Below, piece after piece: positions 46,203 through 54,538 of a stretch of 64,000 bases of DNA (position 1 is the stretch's first letter; every line of letters begins with the position of its first letter). Position numbers and translations under genes: made by a program. Origin of the DNA: Streptomyces sp. H27-H1 (GTDB lineage Bacteria > Actinomycetota > Actinomycetes > Streptomycetales > Streptomycetaceae); contig NZ_JAPNLJ010000020.1 in the NCBI RefSeq assembly GCF_026627445.1, forward strand, positions 62,001-126,000, read 5' to 3'. The notes under the pieces are model-generated. The model was not told where the DNA came from, searched no databases, and worked only from the letters and a program-made list of their open reading frames with translations.

Positions 46203-46421
46203 TCAACGTCCCTGTACGTGGTAGTAGTAATACGCGGTGTCATTGCCCTGGCCGCCGAGTGCGCTCTTCACCGGACTGCTGCGTTGGACTTTCGCTCCGG
46301 AGGGATCGTTGGCCAGGTGGGCGGAGCCCGTCGAGGCGAAGGCCGAGCCGGTGCCGAGGAGCGCGGCGACGGCGGAGACGGCGATGAGGAGCGACTTGCG
46401 CAGGGGGATCAGGGCAGCCAT
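46203..46421 (-). CDS. 72-aa exported peptide with Tyr-rich C-terminus, possible P450 substrate
   Basis: ATG at 46421 with a near-perfect AAGGAGG at ideal spacing, stop at 46203. The N-terminus MAALIPLRKSLLIAVSAVAA is a signal peptide, probably cut after SAFA (residue 29). The mature part is hydrophilic until the tail AYYYYHVQGR (residues 63-72). The P450 starts three bases downstream. Tyr-Tyr-His and Tyr-rich tails occur in P450-crosslinked RiPPs such as biarylitides and cittilins, so this could be a precursor. A Sec-type leader would be unusual for one, and a plain secreted peptide remains possible. Confidence 0.75.
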   Translation of the reverse strand: MAALIPLRKSLLIAVSAVAALLGTGSAFASTGSAHLANDPSGAKVQRSSPVKSALGGQGNDTAYYYYHVQGR

Positions 46422-46895
46422 GGCTGTCCTCCTTTTCCGGGGTGAGGGGCGGCGGGTCCGCCCTGTTCGTTGCCCTCATTGCGCCATCCCGGAGACCCCG
46501 GTGGCACCCCACGGGAACACGTGACATGACCGCCCCACCCGCCTCTGGCACAATGCCCGGCCAATGACGGAGCCCCTGCTCGCCGAACACCGCGATCGGC
46601 GAGCAGGGGCTTGTGCCCGGTAAACGCCTGGAGTGGTGCGGCTCTGCCGCCTGGTCCGGCCGAGAAGCCCGCAGGCGGTCCTGGCCGATGTGCGCTCCCG
46701 GGGGAGCCGGCCCCGGCTGAAAACCGTCGTTTCGCCAAACAAACCCCATGCGTCACAGGATCACCAGAAGGAAGCAACGGCATCGTTTTTTCAGGGTTTG
46801 GCGTGGATCTCCGCAGTTACGGTTCCCCGGGATCTGGACGGACGCCAGGCAGACGTTCGCCCTCCTGTTCCCGCTGATGAAGGAGAGCTCGACCG
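46422..46895. other. Divergent region between the peptide/P450 operon and the encapsulin gene
   Basis: 474 bases. It holds the promoters of both transcripts and an orphan hairpin at 46571-46611. A T6 run lies at 46786-46791. No gene is convincing here. Confidence 0.4.
46571..46611. terminator. Orphan strong hairpin in a divergent intergenic region
   Basis: Perfect 16-bp stem AGCCCCTGCTCGCCGA (46571-46586) with TCGGCGAGCAGGGGCT (46596-46611) and a 9-nt loop. No gene ends here on either strand. Confidence 0.6.
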
Positions 46896-48308
46896 ATGAC
46901 CGTTGACACCAGCCCGGAAGCACAGCTGGATCCGCCCAAGCAGTCCAGCCTGGGCACGTCGGCCGCCCGCAACCTCGCCACCACGACCAAGTCCGCCCCG
47001 CAGATGCAGGAGATCACCTCCCGCTGGCTGCTGCGGATGCTCCCCTGGGTGGAGACCAAGGGCGGTGCCTACCGGGTGAACCGCCGGCTGACCTACACCG
47101 TCGGCGACGGAAGCATCGAGTTCGTCCAGGACGGTGCCCGTGTCCAGGTGATCCCGCGCGAGCTCGGCGAACTGGCCCTGCTGCGCGGCTTCGACGACGA
47201 GGAAGTGCTGACGGCGATCGCCGGCCGCTGCGTCCAGCGCGACTTCCGGGCCGGCGAGGTGCTGGTCGAGCGGGGTGCTCCCGCCGAGCAGATCCACTTG
47301 ATCGCCCACGGCCGGATCAGTCAGACCTCCGCGGGCAAGTACGGCGACGAGATCGCCGTCGCGGTACTCGCGGACGGCGACCACTTCGGCGAGAACGCCC
47401 TGCTGGACGCCGATGCCCGATGGGACTACACCGCCACCGCCGAGACGCCCGGCACCCTGCTCACGCTCTCCCGCGCGGACTTCGCCGGCATCCTGTCCTC
47501 GGCGCCTCATCTCCAGGCGCACATCGAGCAGTTCAGCGCGCTGCCCCTGCAGCGGCAGAACAAGCACGGCGAGGCCGAGATCGCGATGTCGGCCGGCCAC
47601 ACCGGCGAGGCGGACCTCCCCGGCACCTTCGTCGACTACGAACAGAACCCACGCGAGTACGAACTCTCCATCGCCCAGACGGTTCTGCGGATCCACACAC
47701 GGGTCGCCGACCTCTACAACGGCCCGATGAACCAGACCGAGGAGCAACTCAGGCTCACCATCCAGGCGCTGCGCGAGCGCCAGGAGCACGAGCTGGTCAA
47801 CAACCGCGACTTCGGCCTGCTCCACAACGCCGCCTTCAAGCAGCGGATCCAGACCCACTCCGGCCCGCCCACCCCGGACGACATGGACGAGCTGCTCTGC
47901 CGCCGGCGCGGTACCAAGTTCTTCCTCGCCCACCCCCGCACGATCGCGGCGATCGGGCGCGAGATGAACGCCCGCGGGCTCTACCCGGACCACGTGGACG
48001 TCGGCGGACAGCAGGTCCCGGCCTGGCGCGGGGTCCCGATCCTGCCCTGCAACAAGATCCCCATCACCAAGGAGAACACCAGCTCGATCCTCGCCATGCG
48101 TACCGGCGAGGACAACCAGGGTGTCATCGGACTGCGCCAGACAGGCCTCCCCGAGGAGTACGAGCCGGGCCTGTCGGTCCGCTTCATGGGCATCGACGAG
48201 AAGTCGATCATCTCCTACCTGGTCACCACCTACTACTCCGCCGCCATCCTGGTGCCCGACGCGCTCGGCGTCCTGGAGAACGTGCAGATCGCCCGCAGGA
48301 GCGGCTAG
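46896..48308 (+). CDS. eshA: Family 2B encapsulin shell protein with cyclic-nucleotide-binding domain (EshA-like)
   Basis: 470 residues with GAAGGAGAG upstream. N-terminal arm and start of the HK97-like shell fold, then an inserted cNMP-binding domain at about residues 95-210 (DEEVLTAIAGRCVQRDFRAG; GDEIAVAVLADGDHFGENAL), and the remaining shell fold with RRRGTKFFLAHPRTIAAIG and EKSIISYLVTTYYSAAILVP. Family 2B encapsulins form protein compartments. In Streptomyces they sit beside, and enclose, 2-methylisoborneol synthase, which is the next gene. Confidence 0.92.
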   Translation: MTVDTSPEAQLDPPKQSSLGTSAARNLATTTKSAPQMQEITSRWLLRMLPWVETKGGAYRVNRRLTYTVGDGSIEFVQDGARVQVIPRELGELALLRGFDDEEVLTAIAGRCVQRDFRAGEVLVERGAPAEQIHLIAHGRISQTSAGKYGDEIAVAVLADGDHFGENALLDADARWDYTATAETPGTLLTLSRADFAGILSSAPHLQAHIEQFSALPLQRQNKHGEAEIAMSAGHTGEADLPGTFVDYEQNPREYELSIAQTVLRIHTRVADLYNGPMNQTEEQLRLTIQALRERQEHELVNNRDFGLLHNAAFKQRIQTHSGPPTPDDMDELLCRRRGTKFFLAHPRTIAAIGREMNARGLYPDHVDVGGQQVPAWRGVPILPCNKIPITKENTSSILAMRTGEDNQGVIGLRQTGLPEEYEPGLSVRFMGIDEKSIISYLVTTYYSAAILVPDALGVLENVQIARRSG

Positions 48309-48567
48309 GCCGCCCCTTTCGGATCCCGCCGGGCCCGCGGCGCCCGGCATCGCACCTGGCCGCGCTGCCCGGGCACCCGAGTACGTCCAGTACGAGGGCG
48401 CCCCGACAACGCGCCCATACGGCACCGGACATCACGGGTCCGCCCGACAAGATCCGAAAGAGACGACCCCACCCGCCGCCGGGCCGCCCGGCCACAGCCA
48501 GGCCCCCCGGCCGGCCGGGCGTGCCCGGGATCCGGGACAGCCCATCCACCCCACCAAGGAGTTACGG

Positions 48568-49878
48568 ATGCCCGAGCCCGGGCTCTCCCCTCTGCAGTCG
48601 AGCCTGCCCGGCGCGGCGGCCCAGTTCGGGGCCCATGTCCTCGGCAGCGCTCTGGCCCAGGCCTCCGGCGGCCTGCCGGTCCTGCCCGCACTGCCCGGCC
48701 TGTCGCTCCCGGCGGCCCCACCCGCGCTGCCCGGCCTGTCGCTCCCGCCGGCACCATCCGCGCCTAGTCCCGTCCCGAGCGCCGCCCTGCAACGGCTGCT
48801 GCGCGGACCCAGCGGTCTGGGCACGCACGGCCTGCACCTGGCCCGCCGCGAGGATCCCCCCACGGCTCCGGAGGCCGCGGAGCCCGGGGCACCGGCGGTC
48901 GGCACTCCGGTCCCGGGCCTCTACCACCACCCCGTGGCGGAGCCCGACCCGGTGCGCGTGGAGGAGGTCGGCCGCCGCATCAAGGCATGGGCGGTGGACG
49001 AGGTCGACCTGTTCCCCGACGACTGGGAGAACCAGTTCGACGGCTTCCATGTCGGGCGCTACATGGTCGCCTGTCACCCGGACGCTCCCACCGTCGAGCA
49101 CCTGATGGTCGCCACCCGGCTGATGGTCGCCGAGAACGCGCTCGACGACTGCTACTGCGAGGACCACGGGGGCTCGCCCATCGGCCTCGGCGGACGCCTC
49201 CTGCTGGCCCACACCGCGCTCGACCCGCTCCACACGACGAAGGAGTACGAGCCCGAGTGGGCCGGCTCGCTCCAGTCGGACGCGCCCCGGCGCGCCTACA
49301 GCTCCGCCATGGAGTACTTCCTCCGGCAGGCCAGTCCCTCCCAGGCGGACCGCTACCGGCACGACATGGCCCGGCTGCACCTGGGGTACCTGGCGGAGGC
49401 GGCCTGGACGCAGACGGAGTACGTCCCCGAGGTGTGGGAGTACCTGGCGATGCGGCAGTTCAACAACTTCCGCCCCTGCCCCACCATCACCGACACCGTC
49501 GGCGGGTACGAGCTGCCGGCCGATCTGCACGCCCAGGCGCAGATGCAACGGGTCATCGCGCTCGCCGGCAACGCCACCACCATCGTGAACGACCTGTACT
49601 CGTACACCAAGGAACTCGCCGCCCCCGGGCGGCACATGAACCTTCCCGTGGTGATCGCCGAGCGGGAGCGGACCTCCGACAGGGAGGCCTACCTGAAGGC
49701 GGTCGAGGTCCACAACGACCTCATGCACGCCTTCGAGGCAGAGGCCGCCGCCCTGGCCGCCGCCTGCCCCGTGCCGACCGTGCTGCGCTTCCTGCGGGGA
49801 GTCGCCGTATGGGTCGACGGCAACCACTACTGGCACCAGACCAATACCTATCGCTACAGCCTGCCCGACTTCTGGTAA
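48568..49878 (+). CDS. 2-methylisoborneol synthase (class I terpene cyclase)
   Basis: 436 residues from the ATG at 48568 with AAGGAG. The catalytic domain (about 105-436) has the metal-binding DDCYCED (about 193-199), the NSE triad NDLYSYTKE (about 341-349) and the terminal RY in NTYRYSLPDFW. It cyclises 2-methylgeranyl diphosphate to the earthy odorant 2-MIB. The first 105 residues are a disordered Ala/Pro/Leu-rich arm with a tandem ALPGLSLP repeat (41-48 and 53-60), consistent with a cargo-loading region for the shell encoded upstream. Confidence 0.95.
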   Translation: MPEPGLSPLQSSLPGAAAQFGAHVLGSALAQASGGLPVLPALPGLSLPAAPPALPGLSLPPAPSAPSPVPSAALQRLLRGPSGLGTHGLHLARREDPPTAPEAAEPGAPAVGTPVPGLYHHPVAEPDPVRVEEVGRRIKAWAVDEVDLFPDDWENQFDGFHVGRYMVACHPDAPTVEHLMVATRLMVAENALDDCYCEDHGGSPIGLGGRLLLAHTALDPLHTTKEYEPEWAGSLQSDAPRRAYSSAMEYFLRQASPSQADRYRHDMARLHLGYLAEAAWTQTEYVPEVWEYLAMRQFNNFRPCPTITDTVGGYELPADLHAQAQMQRVIALAGNATTIVNDLYSYTKELAAPGRHMNLPVVIAERERTSDREAYLKAVEVHNDLMHAFEAEAAALAAACPVPTVLRFLRGVAVWVDGNHYWHQTNTYRYSLPDFW

Positions 49879-49892
49879 GGACGGACCTATCA

Positions 49893-50789
49893 GTGACCAG
49901 TACTGATCTCACCACCAATACCAACGGCACCACCCCCGCCTCCGTGATCATCCCCGGGCCGGCGACCCCCTACCAGGGAGACATCGCCCGCTACTGGAAC
50001 AACGAAGCCAGGCCCGTGAACCTGCGCCTCGGCGACGTCGACGGCCTCTACCACCACCACTACGGCATCGGCGACGTCGACCACTCCGCCCTCGGCGACA
50101 CCGACGACAGCGCGTACGAGAAGAAGCTGGTCGCCGAGCTCCACCGGCTGGAGTCGGCGCAGGCCGAACTCCTCCTGGACCACCTCGGACCCATCGGCCG
50201 GGAGGACACGCTCCTGGACGCCGGGTGCGGCCGCGGCGGCTCGATGGTCATGGCCCACCAGCGCTTCGGCTGCAAGGTGGAGGGTGTCACCCTGTCCGCC
50301 AAGCAGGCAGACTTCGGCAATCAGCGTGCCCGCGAGCTCGGTATCGACGACCACGTCCGGGCCCGCGTCTGCAACATGCTCGGCACGCCCCTGGAGACCG
50401 GGCAGGCCGCGGCCTCGTGGAACAACGAGTCGAGCATGTACGTGGACCTCGACGACCTCTTCGCCGAGCACTCCCGCGTCCTGGAGGTCGGCGGCCGGTA
50501 CGTGACCATCACCGGCTGCTGGAACCCGCGTTACGGCCAGCCCTCGAAGTGGGTCTCCCAGATCAACGCGCACTTCGAGTGCAACATCCACTCCCGCCGG
50601 GAGTACCTGCGCTCCATGGCCGACAACCGCCTCGTGCCGCAGGCGGTCATCGACCTGACGCCCGCGACCCTGCCCTACTGGGAGCTGCGGGCCACGTCCT
50701 CGCTGGTCACCGGCATCGAGGAGGCGTTCATCAATTCCTACAAGGACGGCTCCTTCCAGTACGTCCTGATCGCGGCCGACCGCGTCTGA
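49893..50789 (+). CDS. Geranyl diphosphate 2-C-methyltransferase
   Basis: 298 residues from a GTG 14 bases after the synthase stop. SAM motif DTLLDAGCGRGGSMVMAHQR (about 108-127), then CKVEGVTLSAKQADFGNQRA, WNNESSMYVDLDDLF and the C-terminal SYKDGSFQYVLIAADRV. It matches the C-methyltransferase that makes 2-methylgeranyl diphosphate, the 2-MIB precursor. Three-gene locus: shell, cyclase, methyltransferase. Confidence 0.95.
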   Translation: MTSTDLTTNTNGTTPASVIIPGPATPYQGDIARYWNNEARPVNLRLGDVDGLYHHHYGIGDVDHSALGDTDDSAYEKKLVAELHRLESAQAELLLDHLGPIGREDTLLDAGCGRGGSMVMAHQRFGCKVEGVTLSAKQADFGNQRARELGIDDHVRARVCNMLGTPLETGQAAASWNNESSMYVDLDDLFAEHSRVLEVGGRYVTITGCWNPRYGQPSKWVSQINAHFECNIHSRREYLRSMADNRLVPQAVIDLTPATLPYWELRATSSLVTGIEEAFINSYKDGSFQYVLIAADRV

Positions 50790-50798
50790 CGGACGGCG

Positions 50799-50836
50799 CC
50801 GGTGCCGGGTCGGTCAGCCGGCGGGCCCGGCACCGG
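50799..50836. terminator. Bidirectional terminator
   Basis: 11-bp stem CCGGTGCCGGG (50799-50809) with CCCGGCACCGG (50826-50836), between the convergent 2-MIB and azomycin-like operons. Confidence 0.65.
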
Positions 50837-50844
50837 GCGAGGCC

Positions 50845-51609
50845 TCAGAGGAGCCGGGCGGCGTGCGCGAGGAGTTCCTCGTACACCTCCGGGCGGTCCC
50901 GGTCGATCACCGGGAAGCCCTCCCCGAAGTCGCCGTTCACCCAGTGCGCCTCGATGCCGGGGTTGGCCATGTCGGTGCCGTCGTAAAGGAATACGTGCGG
51001 GCTGCAGTTGACCCGGCCCTCGCGCGCCGACTCGTACTGGGCCGTCACGGCGGCCCTCGCCGAGCCCGTGTCCAGGGCGTCGGCGAGCTCGTCCACCTCG
51101 ACCGCGCCCGTCGCGGCCGCCACGTCCAGGATGACGTGACGCATCGAGATGCAGCGGCCCTCGGCCCAGAAGGCCCGGCGCAGCGCGCGGTCGAGCCGCT
51201 CGCTGGCCTCCAGGGACTGGGACTTGGCGGCGTGCACCGCTTCGAGCGCGGGCAGGGTGGTGACCGGGTAGGTCCAGTCGGGCCCCTGCCAGAGCCGCCA
51301 GCCGGCCTCCGGTTCGATCGCACCGAGCACCGAGATCTCGGAGTCGACGCCGGGGCGGGCATTGACCTCCCGGTTGAACAGCTCCAGGGGGAACGCCCGG
51401 AAATCGAACCAGATCCGGCCCTCCAGACCCAGCTTCCGCCGGGTCTCGTGCAGCCGGTGCACGGCCACGTGCGCGAAGGAGCAGTTCAGATCGGTGTAGA
51501 CACTGATCGTGTCGGGCGCCGCGGGCAGCCGCGGATCCGTGAGCCGGGTGCCCGTCGTGGTCGTAGCGGTCGTAGCGGTCGTCGTGCCCGTACTGGTCGT
51601 CGTGGTCAC
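50845..51609 (-). CDS. DsbA-family (thioredoxin-like) protein with Thr-rich N-terminus
   Basis: 254 residues. Residues 1-22 are nearly all Thr, Ala and Gly (MTTTTSTGTTTATTATTTTG). The thioredoxin/DsbA fold follows: ISVYTDLNCSFAHVAVHRLH, with a CSFA active site in place of CxxC, and VNCSPHVFLYDGTDMANPGI near the end. It is closer to FrnE/2-hydroxychromene isomerase-type proteins than to disulfide oxidases. Its GTG overlaps the stop of the Rieske fusion gene, so it is the last gene of the operon. Role in the pathway unknown. Confidence 0.78.
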   Translation of the reverse strand: MTTTTSTGTTTATTATTTTGTRLTDPRLPAAPDTISVYTDLNCSFAHVAVHRLHETRRKLGLEGRIWFDFRAFPLELFNREVNARPGVDSEISVLGAIEPEAGWRLWQGPDWTYPVTTLPALEAVHAAKSQSLEASERLDRALRRAFWAEGRCISMRHVILDVAAATGAVEVDELADALDTGSARAAVTAQYESAREGRVNCSPHVFLYDGTDMANPGIEAHWVNGDFGEGFPVIDRDRPEVYEELLAHAARLL

Positions 51610-52919
51610 GTGGTCTGGCCTTCCTGGTCGGGCCGGGTGCTGTGCGAGAACCGGGCCACGGTGGTGTCCCCGGAGACGACCGAGCCCTCCCAGCCGTAGA
51701 CCTGCCCGAAGGACCCGGATCCGGTGTCCGCCGGGTGCCGCCTGGAGAAGGTGAGCGCGATCCGGTCGCCGGGCCGCACCGGCACGGCGTCCCGGACCGG
51801 CAGGTAGGCGTGCTTCCAGCTGTCCGAGGTCGTACGGGCCCGAGGGTCGCCGGGCGAGACCTCGTCACCGGAGATGTCCAGGGCCACGGTGTCCGAGAGG
51901 GTGGCCACGAAGTATCCCTTGAAGCCGGTGAACAGCCCCTCCCGCTGGACGGTGTAGACGAGCGGAACCTCGTACGAGGTCTCGTGCGCGCCGTGCGTCC
52001 CCTCGAAGGCGTACCGGCGCACGAGCCGCGGAGCGGCGAGCTGGCCGTCCACCGGGATGATCGCGTCGTAGTAGAGGTCGAAGGCGTCCCGGGCCCCGCG
52101 CCCCTTCAGCAGCTCGGCGAACTCCGCCGGGGTCCCGGCGTCCTGCGGCGCCCCGTCGCGCACCCGGCCGTGGGCCGCTTCCGCGGTGACCGGTACGAGA
52201 TAGCTCTCCACGGCCGCCGGGAGCATGGCGCCGCCCGGTCGCAGGAAGCGGGTGCGGGCGTCGTCGAGGATCGCGACGCAGTTCTCGTTGTCGGCGAGGT
52301 TGCCCATGATCTCGGAGATGATCAGGTCCACCCGCTCGGGCAGCTCGATGTCGAAGGAGAACCCGCGCAGCGGATGGAAGCGGTCCCCGAACCCGGCCTC
52401 GGTGAGCCGCCGCGTCGCGGTCTCCAGGATCTTCTCGTTGAGGTCGATGCCGTAGACCCGGGCCGCCCCCGCCTCCAGCGCCCACTGGGCCAGGATGCCG
52501 GTACCGGTGCCCAGATCGAGGACGGTGGCCCCGGGCCGTACCGCCTCGGTGACGGCCGCCTTGTACGCCGTCATGCGCAGCCGGTCGCCCAGCATGAGGT
52601 CGTGGAAGCCGTCGTCCCACTCGAGGAGGCGCTCGGAGGCCGGCAGCCACACGTCCTGCGGCTCGTACACCTGCCCGAGCGCGCCCGTGTGGTGCACCGT
52701 CAGCGGCTGGGCCGACGGGCCGGCCACCGGACAGCCGGTGGTGAGGTCGAAGCTGGTGCTGTGCAGCGGGCAAGTGATGCGCAGGGTACGCGGATTGACG
52801 TGCCCGTGCACGAGACGGCCGAGCCGGTGCGTACAGGCGGCGTCGATCACGAACTCCCGGCCGGACACGCGGACCCGCACCCGGTCGCCCGGCAGTTCCT
52901 CCAGCACGGCGTCGCTCAT
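51606..52919 (-). CDS. Rieske ferredoxin-like domain fused to a PRMT-like methyltransferase
   Basis: 437 residues. Residues 1-80 form a Rieske [2Fe-2S] domain with ligands C29/H31 and C50/H53 (CTH-x18-CPLH). From residue 100 a methyltransferase of the protein arginine methyltransferase type follows: FHDLMLGDRLRMTAYKAAV (PRMT motif), SAM loop VLDLGTGTG (133-141), IDLNEKIL, and the double-E loop IISEIMGNLADNE, then a beta-barrel-like C-terminal half. The fusion is unusual. The Rieske part could feed electrons to the adjacent heme-oxygenase-like oxygenase. The methyl acceptor may be a guanidino compound. Confidence 0.85.
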   Translation of the reverse strand: MSDAVLEELPGDRVRVRVSGREFVIDAACTHRLGRLVHGHVNPRTLRITCPLHSTSFDLTTGCPVAGPSAQPLTVHHTGALGQVYEPQDVWLPASERLLEWDDGFHDLMLGDRLRMTAYKAAVTEAVRPGATVLDLGTGTGILAQWALEAGAARVYGIDLNEKILETATRRLTEAGFGDRFHPLRGFSFDIELPERVDLIISEIMGNLADNENCVAILDDARTRFLRPGGAMLPAAVESYLVPVTAEAAHGRVRDGAPQDAGTPAEFAELLKGRGARDAFDLYYDAIIPVDGQLAAPRLVRRYAFEGTHGAHETSYEVPLVYTVQREGLFTGFKGYFVATLSDTVALDISGDEVSPGDPRARTTSDSWKHAYLPVRDAVPVRPGDRIALTFSRRHPADTGSGSFGQVYGWEGSVVSGDTTVARFSHSTRPDQEGQTT

Positions 52920-53755
52920 GCCACCTCCCGTGCGCGCTCGACGGCGGCGTCGAAGGCGCCGCCGATCAGCTGGGACACCAACTGCGCCCCGGTCCAGAGC
53001 TTCGTCGCGTCGAGTCCGCGCTCCGCCTCGTACTCCTTGATCGCGGTCTGCATCTCCCGCATGTGGAAGGTGTCGATGTGCAGGTGCTCGGTGTAGTACC
53101 TGCCCTGCACGAGGCCGAGGCGGGCGCAGGCACGGGCCTGCACGGCGAAGGCGTCCGGGATGCTCGCCTCCAGGTAGGCGAGTGCGCCGAGGAAGTACTC
53201 GACGTGTCCGGCGCGCTGGGTGAGCCAGTAGAAGACGTTGAGGAACTCGTACGTCTCGTCGCCGGTGGTGTCGAGGAAGCTCTCCAGCTCCTGGGGGAGG
53301 CCCAGCTCGGCGAGCAGGTCGAGGTAGAGCCGGGAGTGGGTCTGCTGGAGGTTGCCGCAGCCGAACTCGTCGATGAGCACCCGCATCAGGGCCATCTGCG
53401 CGCGCATGGGGAGCCGGGGTATCGCCGGGAAGAAGTTCTGCGCCTCGGTCAGTCCGTCGAGTGCGAACTCCTGTACCACGTGCGCGAATTGATCCCTGGT
53501 TGCCTTCTCGGCGAGATAGCTTCCGGCCGGGCTGCCCGCGCGTTCGAGGGCCAGTAGTTCGCCGAGCCGGTCCTTCCAGTCGGCGCGGCCGGCGAGCGGC
53601 GGCGTCCGGTCTTCGAGGCCGGCGACGAGGGGCTCGATCCAGGCTGCCTCCAGCTCCTCGATCCGGGCGAGGACCGTGGACCTCTGGAGGGTGCGGTTGA
53701 GGATGAACAGTGTCTTGTGCGGGCTGTCGGTGGGCTTCGGTGTCACGTTCAGCAC
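52916..53755 (-). CDS. rohS: Heme-oxygenase-like diiron oxygenase, RohS-like
   Basis: 279 residues from a GTG with GGGAGG. All-helical heme-oxygenase-like fold with likely ligands in EFALDGLTEAQ, DEFGCGNLQQTHSRLY and GRYYTEHLHIDTFHMREM. In the known azomycin pathway RohS oxidises 2-aminoimidazole to 2-nitroimidazole. The assignment rests on the family plus the neighbouring PLP enzyme and DapA-type aldolase, in the order expected for rohP-Q-R-S. It overlaps both neighbours (7 and 4 bases). Confidence 0.7.
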   Translation of the reverse strand: MLNVTPKPTDSPHKTLFILNRTLQRSTVLARIEELEAAWIEPLVAGLEDRTPPLAGRADWKDRLGELLALERAGSPAGSYLAEKATRDQFAHVVQEFALDGLTEAQNFFPAIPRLPMRAQMALMRVLIDEFGCGNLQQTHSRLYLDLLAELGLPQELESFLDTTGDETYEFLNVFYWLTQRAGHVEYFLGALAYLEASIPDAFAVQARACARLGLVQGRYYTEHLHIDTFHMREMQTAIKEYEAERGLDATKLWTGAQLVSQLIGGAFDAAVERAREVA

Positions 53756-54528
53756 GGGACCTCCCGGTCGGTCTCGATCACGGCGCGCCGTAGCAGTTCG
53801 GTCTTCAGCGAGCGGTACCAGTCGTCCCGGTCCAGGCCGTACCGTTCGTACGCGGCACGCAGCTGCGCCGCCCGGTCCTCGCCGCGGTCGGTCAACAGGG
53901 CCTTGCAGAGCTCCGGTTCGACGTTGCCGAGCGCGACGACCCAGCCGTCGACGGGTCCGGACTCCAGCAGGAGGTGTTCGAGCCCCTGGACGACGGGTAC
54001 GCCGGGGCCGGCGGCGATCAGCGCGCGGGTGAACCAGGGATCCCCGGCGGAGTCCTTGACCCCGGCCACTCCCGGCAGCGCGCAGACGCGCAGCAGGGTG
54101 CCGAGTTCGAGGCCGTTCCCGGAGACGGCGGACTCGTGGTAGACGACCACGGGCAGTCCGGCCCCGGCCACGGCCTCGAAGTGGCGGTACATCTCCTCCT
54201 GGGTCACGTCCGGCCCGTACGGGGTGGTGACCACGACCGCGGCCGCGCCGAGTGCGCCCGCGCCGCGGGCGCGGGCGACGGCCTCGGCCGTGGTGGGCCG
54301 CAGGATCCCGGCGAGGACCGGCAGGCCGTCGGCGTACCGGACGGCGGCGGCCACGGTGTCCTGCCACTGCCTGTCCGACAGGGAACCGCCCTCGCCGGTG
54401 CTCAGCGCCGGCAGCAACGCGTCCGCGTAGGGCCGTACGGAGGCGATCAGGCGGGCCATGCTCTTCTCGTCGACCTCTCCCGCCGCGTCGACCGGGGTGA
54501 CGAGCGCGGTGGTCATTCCGGTGATCAT
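53749..54528 (-). CDS. rohR: DapA-family aldolase, RohR-like
   Basis: 259 residues, shorter than typical DapA (about 290). TIM-barrel landmarks: TALVTPVDAAGEVDEKSM, LSTGEGGSLSD, catalytic Tyr in LPVVVYHESAVSGNG and Schiff-base Lys in VAGVKDSAGDPWF. In azomycin synthesis the DapA-type enzyme splits 4-hydroxy-2-ketoarginine into pyruvate and guanidinoacetaldehyde. There is no lysine-pathway context here, so a pathway aldolase is favoured. Confidence 0.72.
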   Translation of the reverse strand: MITGMTTALVTPVDAAGEVDEKSMARLIASVRPYADALLPALSTGEGGSLSDRQWQDTVAAAVRYADGLPVLAGILRPTTAEAVARARGAGALGAAAVVVTTPYGPDVTQEEMYRHFEAVAGAGLPVVVYHESAVSGNGLELGTLLRVCALPGVAGVKDSAGDPWFTRALIAAGPGVPVVQGLEHLLLESGPVDGWVVALGNVEPELCKALLTDRGEDRAAQLRAAYERYGLDRDDWYRSLKTELLRRAVIETDREVPC

Positions 54529-54538
54529 CGGTCCTCCG

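Noticed and set aside
46422..46895. Several short open frames in the encapsulin-peptide intergenic region
   Set aside because: No ribosome sites with proper spacing and no conserved-looking product; the hairpin is the only solid feature.
51540..51609. GTCGTAGCG-type repeats at the start of the DsbA-like gene as a regulatory element
   Set aside because: They are in-frame Thr/Ala codons of the N-terminus and need no separate explanation.
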